A stretch of 46,439 nt of DNA from Candidatus Gastranaerophilales bacterium (GCA_944326535.1 CALVEJ010000007.1:1-46439); one strand, 5' to 3'; shown: positions 17,778 through 27,257, numbered from the stretch's first letter. Translations and numbers: made by a program. The notes: generated by a model not told the origin, from the letters alone.

Positions 17778-18512
17778 CTATGCATTCAATGCTTTTTTAA
17801 ATTCTTCTACATCCTCTTTTGTATCAATGCCTATCGGCTTAAAATTGACAACTGAAGTAATAATCTTCATACCTGACTGCAATGCTCTGAGCTGCTCCAG
17901 ACTTTCTGTTTTTTCAAGCATGGTCTGAGGCAGGGATGTCATCTTAAAAAGAGCTTCTCTTTTGTAGCCATACAGACCAATATGTCCGTAAAAAACAGCC
18001 TCATTAAAGTTTCTTTCATATGGGATTTTTGAGCGTGAAAAATAAAGAGCAAAATTATTGTTGTCTATTACGCATTTGACGAGATTTGGATTCTCTGCTT
18101 CATCTTTGTCTTCAATAATTCTCAAAAGTGTAGCAATATCAGCATCCTCACCGGTCTTTAATGCTGTAATAACACTGTCTATACTCTCCGGTGTAATCAT
18201 CGGCTCATCACCCTGAAGGTTTACAATATACTCAAATTCCGGATGTCTTTGAGCCACTTCGGCAATTCTGTCAGAGCCGCATTTGTGGTCTGCCCTGGTC
18301 ATTTCAACATTTCCGCCAAAACTTTTGACACAGTTAAAAATTTCTTCGTGATCGGTTGCGACTATTACGCAATCAGCCTGTTTTACTGCGGAAGCTTTTT
18401 CATAGACCCATTGTATAATGGGTTTTCCTTCCACTTCTATAAGCGGTTTCGCATGCAATCTTGTAGAAGCATAGCGTGAAGGAATAATTATTGCTGTTTT
18501 CTTTTCTGTCAT
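17778..18512 (-). CDS. kdsB: 3-deoxy-manno-octulosonate cytidylyltransferase
   Basis: Activates Kdo with CTP to CMP-Kdo, needed for the LPS inner core. The 244-residue product has IIPSRYASTRLHAKPL at the N-terminus (nucleotide-binding signature RxxSxRLxxKPL), VIVATDHEEI, the NLQGDEPMI metal-binding segment and HIGLYGYKREAL, all typical of KdsB. It diverges from ruvB across 64 bases. The ribosome binding site is weak (AAAGAAAG). With the heptose genes nearby it shows that the organism makes an LPS with Kdo and heptose. Confidence 0.95.
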   Translation of the reverse strand: MTEKKTAIIIPSRYASTRLHAKPLIEVEGKPIIQWVYEKASAVKQADCVIVATDHEEIFNCVKSFGGNVEMTRADHKCGSDRIAEVAQRHPEFEYIVNLQGDEPMITPESIDSVITALKTGEDADIATLLRIIEDKDEAENPNLVKCVIDNNNFALYFSRSKIPYERNFNEAVFYGHIGLYGYKREALFKMTSLPQTMLEKTESLEQLRALQSGMKIITSVVNFKPIGIDTKEDVEEFKKALNA

Positions 18513-18536
18513 TTTTTTCTTTCTTTAATTATATTC

Positions 18537-18545
18537 TGTTATAAT
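18537..18545 (+). promoter_or_regulatory. ruvB promoter, extended -10
   Basis: TGTTATAAT (TGn plus a perfect TATAAT at 18540-18545) lies 32 bases before the ruvB GTG. No clear -35 is visible, as is usual with extended -10 promoters. Confidence 0.6.
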
Positions 18546-18576
18546 TATATTATATTACAGGGGAGAAAATTAGAAC

Positions 18577-19650
18577 GTGGCAATTTTTTCAGATGATGAC
18601 GACAAACAAAAATCATTCAAGCTTTCTTCAAAAGAAAAAAGTGAAAATCTTGATACAAAAGAAATTGCCTTTGACAAATCTTTTGAAAACAACATTAGAC
18701 CCCGAAAACTGGATGAATATATAGGTCAAAGCGCACTCAAAAGTACGTTGAAAATTTCTATAGAAGCATCAAAAAAAAGAAACAAACAGATTGACCACAT
18801 GTTGTTTTACGGTCCGCCCGGGCTTGGAAAAACGACACTTGCTTCTGTTATAGCAAACGAACTTGATACAAAAATCCGTATAACATCAGCACCGGCTCTG
18901 GAGCGCCCGAGAGATATTATAGGGATTTTGATGTCATTAAAAAACGGAGAAATCCTTTTTATTGACGAAATTCACAGGCTTAATAAAGTTACGGAAGAAA
19001 TACTCTATCCTGCAATGGAGGATTTTTTTCTCGATATGACAACGGGAAAAGCCCAGACAGTCAAAACACTTCGTGTGCCGCTGCCCAAATTTACACTTAT
19101 AGGTGCAACAACAAAAGCCGGTGCACTTTCCGGGCCTTTGCGTGACAGATTTGGCATAATTCACAAACTCGAGTTTTACACAAAAGAAGAACTCACGGAT
19201 GTTGTTTCAAGAACGGCAAAAATACTCGAGATAGAAATTGACAAAGAAGGCGCACAGATTATTGCAAGTCGTTCAAGAGGTACTCCGAGAATTGCCAATC
19301 GTCTGGTTAAAAGGGTTTCTGATTATGCCATTGTAAAATCAAACGGAAAAATTACAAAAGAAATAGCAGCAGATGCACTCAAAGCACTGCACATTGATGA
19401 GAGCGGACTGGATTCCACAGACAGGGCGCTTATGTCTTTGATTATTGAAAAATACGACGGTGGTCCGGTAGGTATAGAAACTATTGCGGCGGCGCTGGGA
19501 GAGGATGCAAAGACAATAGAAGATGTTTACGAGCCTTATTTGCTCCAAGAAGGATATATTCAAAGAACTCCCAGAGGCAGAAAAATTTCGCCTGAAGGAT
19601 ACAGACTTCTCGGATACAAAACTTCATCCGCACAACAGTCATTATTTTAG
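18577..19650 (+). CDS. ruvB: Holliday junction branch migration helicase RuvB
   Basis: The AAA+ motor that drives Holliday-junction migration with RuvA, before RuvC cleavage. The 357-residue product has Walker [10 protein letters not shown] (79-87), Walker [10 protein letters not shown], sensor 1 GATT followed by the arginine-finger segment GPLRDRFG, sensor 2 near [10 protein letters not shown], and the C-terminal winged helix with [12 protein letters not shown]. The first 35 residues are a charged extension. The start is GTG with GGGGAG ten bases upstream. It is not linked to ruvA or ruvC in this window. Confidence 0.97.
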   Translation: MAIFSDDDDKQKSFKLSSKEKSENLDTKEIAFDKSFENNIRPRKLDEYIGQSALKSTLKISIEASKKRNKQIDHMLFYGPPGLGKTTLASVIANELDTKIRITSAPALERPRDIIGILMSLKNGEILFIDEIHRLNKVTEEILYPAMEDFFLDMTTGKAQTVKTLRVPLPKFTLIGATTKAGALSGPLRDRFGIIHKLEFYTKEELTDVVSRTAKILEIEIDKEGAQIIASRSRGTPRIANRLVKRVSDYAIVKSNGKITKEIAADALKALHIDESGLDSTDRALMSLIIEKYDGGPVGIETIAAALGEDAKTIEDVYEPYLLQEGYIQRTPRGRKISPEGYRLLGYKTSSAQQSLF

Positions 19651-19709
19651 TTAAAAACATATTGTCATTTAATGTTGACGACGATTAAAAAACATTACCG
19701 GATAAACTT

Positions 19710-21335
19710 TTATTTTTTGAACCTCATCAGTTTGCCTTTTGCTCTGCCGTATAGCTCAAAAACATAAGGTATTTTCACTATTGCTGCAAAAATACTGTAA
19801 ACAACGGCGCATATCAGTGTTATCAAAACTATTTTTATTATCAAAAATACCTGTGTCGGTTCAAAATATTTGTCCCACAAGTTGTATGCGCCAAGACATA
19901 CATAATAAGTTGCAACGGAAATTACCGCCATTTTGAGCATGTTTTTGAAATAAATGCCGTAATCCATGTGCATTTTCTTTTTGATTAATAAACCGAGCCA
20001 GAAGCCGTTTATCAATGTTACAAAAGAAGTAGACAGCGTAATACCGCCTATTCCCAGTTGTTTTACAAACAAAAAGTTCAAAATGAATTTTATTACAATT
20101 GATGAAAGTGCTACAAGAAACGGTGTTTTTGAGTCATTGAATGCATAAAAAACTCTGGTGATTGAATCTCTGAAAACATAAAATATTATTGATATTGAAA
20201 GATAGCACAAAGCCTCTGATACCATCATTGTGGCTACTTCGTTAAATGCACCTCTTTGAAAAATAAGCTGGATAGCATTCGTTGAAAGCAAAAGTATCAA
20301 TACAAGTATAGGAAATGCGACAAAGTTCAAAAGGCCAACACCTTTGTTGAAATAATACCTGATGTTGTCATAATCTTTTTCGCCGACCAGCTTTGAAAAA
20401 ATAGGAAACAAAGGAACCAGAAAAGCCGTAACGAGTACACCTACAGGAAACTGAAACAGCCTGTTTGCATATCCGATGGCAGACCATGCCCCTTCTTGCA
20501 GTTGTGAAGCAAAAAACATATCTACATAAATATAAACCTGTCCTACTGTTGAGCTTAAAATAGCCGGAAACAAAAGTTCCAATATATTTCTGTACTGCGG
20601 ATTGTTCAATACATCAAGGTTCGGTTTAAATTTGAATCCGAGAGATTTTAGTTTCGGAAGCTGGTAAACAAACTGACATAATGCACCCAGTGTGGTTGCC
20701 ATAGCAAGAACTACTCCGGAGTTATCCCGGTTTACAAGTGAGATTACAGCAATAATTGCTATACTCATCAGGATGGGAGAGATATTCGGTATCAAAAACT
20801 CTTTGTATACAATCAAAATACCGTAATATATTCCGACAACACCTCCGACAACAAGCACCGGAGCCATAATCTTTAAGTGCAAAGAAGCCAGATGTATGAG
20901 CTGCGGCGAACCGTTGGCTATGATTATTTTCATAATTATGTCTGAAAATGCAAAAACAAGAACACCCAGAACCAGAAAAACCAGAAAAGACGAGGTCAAA
21001 AAGGTATTAAAAAGTTTGTTTACGTTTTCGGGTACTTTTTCTTCAAGGTTTGGTATGAGCTTTGAAAAAACAGAAACAACCGCACTGTGGAAGGGTCCTC
21101 CGATACCTCCGAGAAGAACAATAGAGATTGCGGGGATTTGATATGCGTAAAAGTACGCATCAGAAACCATTCCCGCACCGTAAAAATTTGCAATAACGAC
21201 ATCTCTCAAAAATCCGATGAGTTTACTGATTATCGTGACAAAAGCGATAATCCACGCAGCTTTTAAAAGACTCTGTGTTTTTGTTGCGTGTCCCTGCTCC
21301 TGTGTGTTTGACGGTGTCAGTGTTTCATCGGTCAT
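19710..21335 (-). CDS. murJ: Lipid II flippase MurJ/MviN
   Basis: A 541-residue polytopic membrane protein of the MOP superfamily, with about 14 hydrophobic segments. The conserved N-terminal region ISKLIGFLRDVVIANFYGAG and DAYFYAYQIP matches MurJ, which moves lipid-linked peptidoglycan precursors across the inner membrane. A short acidic, Thr/Gln-rich tail (1-22) precedes the first helix. AGAGG sits seven bases before the ATG. The gene start overlaps the end of the SpoIID-like gene by 11 bases, so the two are cotranscribed and both act on peptidoglycan. Confidence 0.93.
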   Translation of the reverse strand: MTDETLTPSNTQEQGHATKTQSLLKAAWIIAFVTIISKLIGFLRDVVIANFYGAGMVSDAYFYAYQIPAISIVLLGGIGGPFHSAVVSVFSKLIPNLEEKVPENVNKLFNTFLTSSFLVFLVLGVLVFAFSDIIMKIIIANGSPQLIHLASLHLKIMAPVLVVGGVVGIYYGILIVYKEFLIPNISPILMSIAIIAVISLVNRDNSGVVLAMATTLGALCQFVYQLPKLKSLGFKFKPNLDVLNNPQYRNILELLFPAILSSTVGQVYIYVDMFFASQLQEGAWSAIGYANRLFQFPVGVLVTAFLVPLFPIFSKLVGEKDYDNIRYYFNKGVGLLNFVAFPILVLILLLSTNAIQLIFQRGAFNEVATMMVSEALCYLSISIIFYVFRDSITRVFYAFNDSKTPFLVALSSIVIKFILNFLFVKQLGIGGITLSTSFVTLINGFWLGLLIKKKMHMDYGIYFKNMLKMAVISVATYYVCLGAYNLWDKYFEPTQVFLIIKIVLITLICAVVYSIFAAIVKIPYVFELYGRAKGKLMRFKK

Positions 21336-23013
21336 TTTTTGCCTCTTTTATTTCAACATATAATGTTACGGGTTTTTTGTGTGTGTTTGTATAAGGAAGA
21401 ATGTATGTGATTTTGTTTTCTCCTTTTTTTATAAAGGAAGATATATCAATTCTTTCCGGTTTAAAGATATTCGGGTTTATATCAAAGTTGAGTTCTTTTC
21501 CGTTTATTGCAACAGTCAGCTTTGTAAACTGAAATTTGTTGTCTACAACGAGAAAAGCTTTTTTTGTCTTTGTATAAAAATTCTGCGAAGCCATATCCTG
21601 TCCGCTTTGTGCGGTGAGTGTTACCGGATAGGTTGTAATAGCTGTATTTGTAAAATAATGCTGAATTATTTCATCATATGTATAGCCTTTTTTTGCCATA
21701 GCTCCGGCACCGTACTGGCTCATTCCTACACCGTGTCCAAAGCCCCCACCGTATGCTACAACTTTCTTTTCGGCTTTTCCGTCCGGTGTTTCGGGTTCAA
21801 TGGTTTTTATTTCAAACAAAACATTTGCCGACGGCAGTCCGATATTGTTTTTTTGAAAAACACGTCTTATCGGGAGTTCTTTTTGGACATTGAAAGTACA
21901 TTTGTCTGTTACAATGTTTACGGACATTGCTTTTCCTGAAACACCCCTTTTCATGACTTTGATTTCTTTTATATTTCCAAAATTGTCGGGGTTTTCGAGT
22001 TTCGGTCTGACAAATCCGGTGGAAGATTGTGTTTTGAGTGTTTTTTTCAAAACATTTTCAAGCTCTGTCAGTGTCCATTCTTTTGTCCATCTGAAATAAG
22101 GAGATTCGTTGTCAAAAGTCTCCGGAGAGGACAGGTAAAATCTTTTAAATTCATTTTCGTTGTTCAGCTGCGGTGTTCTTGGATTGTCGGGAACGCCTTT
22201 CAAATAAGGCTTTGGCACACCGGGAAACATTCTGTTTCCTCCAAAATCGGTTGAAAAAGCATTTTCATAGTTTTCAGTATAACCGCCTGCGGTTGAGCTA
22301 TACAAAGCCAGAACCATCTCTCCGTTGTGCATTGCAACAATATTTTCTGTTGCGGCAACAGCTTCGTCAGACAAGGCTTTTTCTGTATTTGCGCCGTAAT
22401 ATACCTGACATGCAACGGAATCACACACATCAAAGTTGTGATAGTTTTTTTCTCTCGGCTTCAGGACGTAATTTCTTGCAAGTACTGCCTGTGCACGCAG
22501 TGCTTCTTCTCCGAAACGAACCGGCATTTCATTTGGAACAACGCCTCTGAGGTACGATTGAAGGTCAAGGACATTTATCAGGTTAAACTGATTGTTTTTT
22601 GAGGGTACTTTTGTTATTTCAAATGTGCCCCTGTAATATGCCGGTTTTCCTGCTCTTTTGAGGTTTGTTACAGTGACAAAACCGTTGTCTGATGAAACTT
22701 CAACGGGTCCTGTTATACTGTTCGCAATTTCGGTACCGCCCGCAAAAACACTGAAGAGATTGTCTTTTATTGTTACCTTAACATCTTCTCCGGCGCCAAA
22801 ATCCGAAATAACGGAGTTTGTTTTTTTGTCTGTCAATCTGAAATTGTCAGTTGCGCTCACGCTGATATTGTTAAAATAGTAATCTTTGAAGTTTGCATTG
22901 CTAATGCCCACTTTTATCATTTTACCTTCGTTTGCAGGAACAGCAGACACCGCATAACCGGTAAAGGCAAAGGCAATTATTACAAATAAGGCTGTAAAAA
23001 GTTTTTTATCCAT
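21325..23013 (-). CDS. SpoIID/LytB-domain secreted protein
   Basis: Chosen start gives 562 residues beginning MDKKLFTALFVIIAFAFTGY, a signal peptide with probable cleavage after VSA; an open frame extends 53 codons further upstream but looks noncoding. The SpoIID domain spans about 165-480: LDLQSYLRGVVPNEMP, EALRAQAVLARNYVL, ALYSSTAGGYTEN and GGGFGHGVGMSQYGA are its hallmarks. In Bacillus SpoIID is a lytic transglycosylase acting on denuded glycan strands. A C-terminal beta-rich tail follows. The downstream overlap with murJ supports an envelope function; sporulation is not implied. Confidence 0.88.
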   Translation of the reverse strand: MDKKLFTALFVIIAFAFTGYAVSAVPANEGKMIKVGISNANFKDYYFNNISVSATDNFRLTDKKTNSVISDFGAGEDVKVTIKDNLFSVFAGGTEIANSITGPVEVSSDNGFVTVTNLKRAGKPAYYRGTFEITKVPSKNNQFNLINVLDLQSYLRGVVPNEMPVRFGEEALRAQAVLARNYVLKPREKNYHNFDVCDSVACQVYYGANTEKALSDEAVAATENIVAMHNGEMVLALYSSTAGGYTENYENAFSTDFGGNRMFPGVPKPYLKGVPDNPRTPQLNNENEFKRFYLSSPETFDNESPYFRWTKEWTLTELENVLKKTLKTQSSTGFVRPKLENPDNFGNIKEIKVMKRGVSGKAMSVNIVTDKCTFNVQKELPIRRVFQKNNIGLPSANVLFEIKTIEPETPDGKAEKKVVAYGGGFGHGVGMSQYGAGAMAKKGYTYDEIIQHYFTNTAITTYPVTLTAQSGQDMASQNFYTKTKKAFLVVDNKFQFTKLTVAINGKELNFDINPNIFKPERIDISSFIKKGENKITYILPYTNTHKKPVTLYVEIKEAKNDR

Positions 23014-23142
23014 AGCTCTCTCTAAAAAAATTTTATAATAAAAACAATTTTCGGACATTTTATTTACAGCAAAAAAAATCGGCCTTTTTTCAAATTGAAA
23101 TTCAGCCGAGATGGATAGAATTAGTATTACGGAGTTTATAGA

Positions 23143-23219
23143 GGAGTTTACATGAGCATGAAATACACGCAAAAATTTTTTTGCTACTTTTTTTGAAACA
23201 TGTAAATAAATGTAAACTC
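23143..23219. repeat. Ten-base inverted repeat in a divergent promoter region
   Basis: GAGTTTACAT (about 23144-23153) and ATGTAAACTC (about 23210-23219) are exact reverse complements, about 56 bases apart, between the SpoIID-like gene and the prenyltransferase. An extra direct copy ATGTAAA lies just inside the right arm. Could be paired operator sites for a regulator of either gene. Confidence 0.4.
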
Positions 23220-23243
23220 TAATTTTTATGTTATCCTTTATAA

Positions 23244-24149
23244 ATGAACAAAATTATATTTTTTCTTCAATTTACCAGAGCATACTCGCTGCCGATGTCG
23301 TTCATGGCGTGGCTGATACCTTTTTGTTTTGGATTTTTAAACGGGGGAAATATATTTTACGGACTTTTATCCCTTTTGGGAATAGTCTGCGCACATCTGG
23401 GTGCTAATCTTTTTGATGACATAATTGACTATAGAGACTTTTTAAAAAATGACGGACAAAACAGCGGTCTGAACATACTGAAAGGCAAGTGCAAGTTTTT
23501 TCTTGAAGAAAGGGTCAGTGTAAAAACGGCTGTTTTGATATCCGCAGCCCTGTTTTTGACCGCAATTGCAGTCGGGTTGTTTTTTGTATTTGTATACAAA
23601 CTTCCTATTCTGGCTATTATGGCTGCTGCAGGTGTGTTGTGCCTGTTATATCCAAAATCAGGTTATTTTGGTTTGAGCGAAATTTTGATAGGTATAATAT
23701 TTTCTCCGCTTGTTTTCACGGGTGTTTACTATGTTATGACGAACAGTTTTTCTCAAAAACTTGAGATGCTGTCCGTGTCTTTTGCGATTGTGACAGTCAG
23801 CCTTCTTTTTACGGATTTCTTTTTGGACTACAATTCCGACAAAAAGAACGGGAAAAAAACGCTTGCCGTTCTCAGCGGAAGCAAACAAAATGCATATCAT
23901 TTATACATTTTTTTGATTTTTTTAATTTATGCAAACATTTTTCTGGGAATTCATGCGCATATTTTTTCAACCGGATATTTTTTAATTTTTCTTTCAATAC
24001 TTCCCGCTTTGAATACGGTAAAAAATCTCCAGCATTATCTTGACAGAGAAATAAAAGACGAAAAAGAATTTTTGCATGTTATGAATGATGTGCAGAGATT
24101 CATCGCCGCATTTTCTGTGTTATGCGTAATAGTCTTTTTTATAAATTAA
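23244..24149 (+). CDS. UbiA-family prenyltransferase (MenA-like)
   Basis: A 301-residue membrane protein with eight to nine hydrophobic segments. It has both aspartate motifs that bind Mg and polyprenyl diphosphate: NLFDDIIDYRD (Asn55, Asp58/59, Asp62) and DFFLDYNSDKKNGKKT (about 190-205). The family joins an isoprenoid chain to an aromatic or other acceptor in quinone, haem or lipid synthesis. MenA-like 1,4-dihydroxy-2-naphthoate prenylation is plausible because of the NLFDD(I/Y)xD form, but no other quinone genes are nearby. The ribosome binding site is weak. It converges on glgA with an eight-base gap. Confidence 0.85.
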   Translation: MNKIIFFLQFTRAYSLPMSFMAWLIPFCFGFLNGGNIFYGLLSLLGIVCAHLGANLFDDIIDYRDFLKNDGQNSGLNILKGKCKFFLEERVSVKTAVLISAALFLTAIAVGLFFVFVYKLPILAIMAAAGVLCLLYPKSGYFGLSEILIGIIFSPLVFTGVYYVMTNSFSQKLEMLSVSFAIVTVSLLFTDFFLDYNSDKKNGKKTLAVLSGSKQNAYHLYIFLIFLIYANIFLGIHAHIFSTGYFLIFLSILPALNTVKNLQHYLDREIKDEKEFLHVMNDVQRFIAAFSVLCVIVFFIN

Positions 24150-24157
24150 TAATTTTT

Positions 24158-25612
24158 CTAATTTTGTCCGAGTGTCTCTTTGTAAGCATCTACATATTTT
24201 TGTGCGCTTTTATTCCAGCTGAAATCGGCGCTCATTGCATTTTTTATAAGCTGCTGCCAGTCTCTTTTGTCCTTGAAAATATCTATGGCATACCTCAGAC
24301 AATCCATCATTGAATACGGGCTATAGTTCCAGAATTTAAAACCGTCAGAGTTGTCCATGGGATAGCCTATAATAGTGTCTTCGAGACCGCCTGTTGCTCT
24401 GACTATTGGTATTGTGCCGTATTTAAGAGCAATAAGCTGGCTCAACCCGCACGGCTCAAAAGCTGACGGCATCAAAAACATATCTGCTCCGGCATACATC
24501 AGATTGCTCAAAGATGCGGCAAATTCTATTCTGGCTCTGATATTTGAACTTGTTCCGCTCAGGTATCTGAACATGTCTTCATAATGCTGTGCACCCGTAC
24601 CGAGTATAATAAACTGTGCGTTTAAACTTTTTAACTCTTCGCATACTGGACCGAATAAATCAAATCCTTTTTGCTCAACAAGTCTTGATACTACAGCAAT
24701 CAGCGGTTTGTCCTTTTCATAAGGAAGACCGAATTCTTTCAAAACCGCTTTTTTGTTTTCTTCCTTGTGCTGAAAATCTTTGATGCCGTAGTTCTTTTCA
24801 ATGTACTTGTCTGTTTCTGGGTTGTAAACAGAGTAGTCTACACCGTTTAAAATACCGAGAAGCTTGTGTGCATTGTGATTTAGTGTCCAATCAAGCCCCT
24901 TGCCGCCTTCATAGGTTTTTATTTCATTTGCATAGGTCGGAGAAACTACAATAACTCTGTCACTATAGTTTATGGCACCTTTCATCCAGTTGAGCATTCC
25001 AAAATGCTCAAGACCCCAGCAGTTCCATACATCTTTGTGGTCAATTTGTGCAAAATAAAGCACGTCATCAAACCATTGTCCTTGATATGCAATATTGTGG
25101 ATAGAGAAAAAGTTTTTTGTATTTTTGAAGAAAGGATCATCCTTGTAGTTTACCTTCATATAAACTGGTATCATTGCCGTATGCCAGTCATTTGAGTGAA
25201 TGATATCCGGTTTGAAGTTCAAGAGTTTTGCATATTCTATTGAAGCATGTGAAAAAGCGATAAATCTTTCATGCTCATATCTTGTGTCTATATTTCTCGG
25301 GTAAATTTCATGAAAAGGCGCAAAATATTTGTTGTTGTCCAAAAAGAAAACATTAACATTTTTGGTTCCGGGAAGTTTTGCCATTTTGAGATTGAAATAG
25401 TATTGTCCGTAGCTGTAATCAATTGTTAATTTTGAGTTTGGAATATCTTGTATATTGTATTTTTGCCGGTCAATACAGCCATGCAGCGGAGTAAAAACAG
25501 CGACTTCGTGTCCCATTTTTTCAAGAACTTTCGGCAGACTGCCTACTACATCAGCCAGCCCTCCTACTTTTGAAAAAGGTGCGACTTCTGCGGAAACAAA
25601 CATTATTTTCAT
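24158..25612 (-). CDS. glgA: Glycogen synthase
   Basis: A GT5 glycosyltransferase of 484 residues that extends alpha-1,4-glucan from ADP-glucose. It starts MKIMFVSAEVAPFSKVGGLADV, with the substrate-binding KxGGL at residue 15. HSNDWHT, the GT-B linker around VVSRLVEQKGFDL and the catalytic EPCGLSQLIALKYG (near 389) are present. The frame is open to 25720, but that part enters repeat copy F and lacks family similarity; AGAGGG six bases before the ATG at 25612 fixes the start. Together with the GH13 enzyme it points to glucan storage metabolism. Confidence 0.95.
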   Translation of the reverse strand: MKIMFVSAEVAPFSKVGGLADVVGSLPKVLEKMGHEVAVFTPLHGCIDRQKYNIQDIPNSKLTIDYSYGQYYFNLKMAKLPGTKNVNVFFLDNNKYFAPFHEIYPRNIDTRYEHERFIAFSHASIEYAKLLNFKPDIIHSNDWHTAMIPVYMKVNYKDDPFFKNTKNFFSIHNIAYQGQWFDDVLYFAQIDHKDVWNCWGLEHFGMLNWMKGAINYSDRVIVVSPTYANEIKTYEGGKGLDWTLNHNAHKLLGILNGVDYSVYNPETDKYIEKNYGIKDFQHKEENKKAVLKEFGLPYEKDKPLIAVVSRLVEQKGFDLFGPVCEELKSLNAQFIILGTGAQHYEDMFRYLSGTSSNIRARIEFAASLSNLMYAGADMFLMPSAFEPCGLSQLIALKYGTIPIVRATGGLEDTIIGYPMDNSDGFKFWNYSPYSMMDCLRYAIDIFKDKRDWQQLIKNAMSADFSWNKSAQKYVDAYKETLGQN

Positions 25613-25684
25613 GGTAAACCCTCTAAATTTATTTATATTTTTTGTATAACAATTATAACATTGATTAACCCGAAAAAAAGATTT

Positions 25685-25816
25685 ATTTAATCTAGTGTCG
25701 TCTTCACATATAGTGAACAATGTGTCCTAACATGCGCTTAACTTCATTAAGACTCAGCGACAGGCTCACTGGCTGCTTTTGTTTGGCAGAGTCTTATCAC
25801 AAATTTTTCTTGAACA
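25685..25816 (-). repeat. Structured dispersed element, copy F (diverged, minus orientation)
   Basis: The left end on the minus strand reads TGTTCAAGAAAAATTTGTGATAAG in landmark form (25816 downwards, 24 bases split here as TGTTCAAGAAAA plus ATTTGTGATAAG) and the right end reads GACGACACTAGATTAAAT (down to 25685), matching the family. The interior is different: AAGACT and AGTCTT with CAGC/GCTG form a new hairpin, and the outer stem partner is lost. It lies between the unknown gene at 25821 and glgA. Confidence 0.75.
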
Positions 25817-25820
25817 TTTT

Positions 25821-26597
25821 TTAATACAGATTGGTATTTTTGGTTACAAAATCAACGATATCAAATTTTTTGCTATTTTTTCCGTACAAATCCAAAACCG
25901 ACGGAAGAGTCTTGTAGTTATCCGCCATTTTTTCTTTTGAAGCATCCGATCTCAAAAACTTATTTACCCTGATAACAAGATTTTCTTTTCTTGAATCACA
26001 AAATGTACTTAATTCTTTAAACATAGGTACAATTTTATCGGGTTTTGTCCTTTTATTAAGTGTCAAAACAAGCCACATCATAAAATCATCTCTTTTTTCA
26101 ATAGGCAAACGCCATTTTCTTTTTAATGATCTTTGAACTACATCCGGAATAACTTTTGTAAGCTCTTTCATATGTTCGGATAGTTTTGCTGTTGTCAAAA
26201 GCCCCGTTGTCATAAAAGCCAAAACATACTTCGATGTTTTTCTGTCCGTGTTTCTAAATATTGTATTTACAAGATCAACTGCAGCAGGATTGTCCTTTGA
26301 CGCTTCTATCAACTCTTTGATTAGGAGTTCTCTATATTTGACCCCTTGTTTATTTTTCTTTGAAAAGTTTAGACTGTTTGTAATCAAGCCGCTGTTTTTC
26401 GAAATTTCAATTGCATCAACAATAGTTTCAATGTGTTTTTCAGGCAACAATTTTATTTCTGGCGAATACTTTTTTACAACAGACCATTTTTTTGAAAATT
26501 TGTCTATATTGTTAAAAAGTTCTTCTTTTGAACGAGGGTTTGTCCTGGTCACAGCAGGAATAATACCTTGAACAAAACAGGAGGCTGACAATTTCAT
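25821..26597 (-). CDS. Hypothetical helical protein
   Basis: A 258-residue basic, mostly helical protein. The first 15 residues (MKLSASCFVQGIIPAV) are mildly hydrophobic but too short and uncharged for a clear signal peptide. The rest has repeated Lys/Glu-rich helices, perhaps a HEAT-like or alpha-solenoid arrangement (for instance EELFNNIDKFSKKW and ELIEASKDNPAAVDLV). AAAGGA is well placed before the ATG. It sits between the Gdx exporter and a structured repeat and does not look linked in function to either. No family recognised. Confidence 0.65.
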   Translation of the reverse strand: MKLSASCFVQGIIPAVTRTNPRSKEELFNNIDKFSKKWSVVKKYSPEIKLLPEKHIETIVDAIEISKNSGLITNSLNFSKKNKQGVKYRELLIKELIEASKDNPAAVDLVNTIFRNTDRKTSKYVLAFMTTGLLTTAKLSEHMKELTKVIPDVVQRSLKRKWRLPIEKRDDFMMWLVLTLNKRTKPDKIVPMFKELSTFCDSRKENLVIRVNKFLRSDASKEKMADNYKTLPSVLDLYGKNSKKFDIVDFVTKNTNLY

Positions 26598-26665
26598 TAT
26601 ATTTCCTTTATTAATGTTTAGTGTTTAATAAGTATACCGTCTAAATTTTTAATGAAAAGAGTTTT

Positions 26666-26983
26666 TTACACGGATATAAGTTTTAATCCTGTAATTCCGC
26701 TTACAATAAGGCAAATGCACATAATTCTTACCGCACTGACGGGTTCTTTAAAGAGAATTATTCCCAAAATTACTGTTCCGATTGTACCTATCCCCGTCCA
26801 TACCGCATAAGCTGTACCAAGAGGCAAATGTCTCAGCGCCAGACCAAGAAAATAAAAGCTTGCTATCATCCCGATAACAGTTAAAATCGAAGGAATTATA
26901 ATACTGAAACCGTGAGAATATTTTAGACCTATTGCCCATGTAACCTCAAGCAATCCGGCAATTAACAAATATATCCACTCCAT
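26666..26983 (-). CDS. gdx: Guanidinium exporter of the SMR family (Gdx/SugE)
   Basis: A 105-residue, four-helix small multidrug resistance protein. Glu13 is the coupling carboxylate of the family, and the sequence around it ([16 protein letters not shown]) together with [14 protein letters not shown] is the Gdx/SugE pattern rather than EmrE. Gdx proteins export guanidinium in exchange for protons as antiparallel dimers. The strongest support is the guanidine-I riboswitch directly upstream on the same strand. AAAGGAC precedes the ATG. Confidence 0.93.
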   Translation of the reverse strand: MEWIYLLIAGLLEVTWAIGLKYSHGFSIIIPSILTVIGMIASFYFLGLALRHLPLGTAYAVWTGIGTIGTVILGIILFKEPVSAVRIMCICLIVSGITGLKLISV

Positions 26984-27017
26984 AATTTTGTCCTTTCTGA
27001 TTTTTTTTAATAAAAAG

Positions 27018-27127
27018 AAAAAGTCAAAGAGATATGCAAAATATCTCCCTGGCTTTTATCCTTCCGTGTACACAATTTTGTGCGTTTTCTCTCGGACCAG
27101 ACTGCTAAAAAAGCACGGAACCCTAGA
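27018..27127 (-). promoter_or_regulatory. Guanidine-I (ykkC) riboswitch with terminator-type expression platform
   Basis: Read on the minus strand: CTAGGGTTCCG (27125-27115), CTGGTCCGAGAGA (27100-27088), then GGAAGGATAAAAG and CCAGGGAGA (27065-27044), the conserved blocks of the ykkC aptamer in the right order and spacing. GGGAGATAT can also pair with ATATCTC (hairpin 27029-27047), followed by TTTGACTTTTTC, a terminator that shares the last conserved aptamer bases. Guanidine binding should stabilise the aptamer, block the terminator and turn on the downstream exporter. The promoter lies just upstream. Confidence 0.93.
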
Positions 27128-27152
27128 AAACCATTGTATTCAATTTGTTAAA

Positions 27153-27181
27153 ATCATAGCCTAATCCCATAATATATTCAA
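27153..27181 (-). promoter_or_regulatory. Promoter of the riboswitch-gdx transcript
   Basis: On the minus strand TTGAAT (27181-27176), 17 bases, TATGAT (27158-27153). Transcription would start about 20 bases before the aptamer. Confidence 0.7.
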
Positions 27182-27257
27182 GATTTACTCCAAAAAGCAA
27201 AAAAGGCTTATGTAACAATTTTTTATTACTCCCGCACGATTTTTTTGATAGAATAAA

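Noticed and set aside
23014..23172. 53-codon upstream extension of the SpoIID-like gene
   Set aside because: Composition is not protein-like and a signal peptide starts exactly at the internal ATG.
25613..25720. N-terminal extension of glgA
   Set aside because: The extra residues come from repeat copy F and lack family similarity; a good ribosome binding site marks the ATG at 25612.
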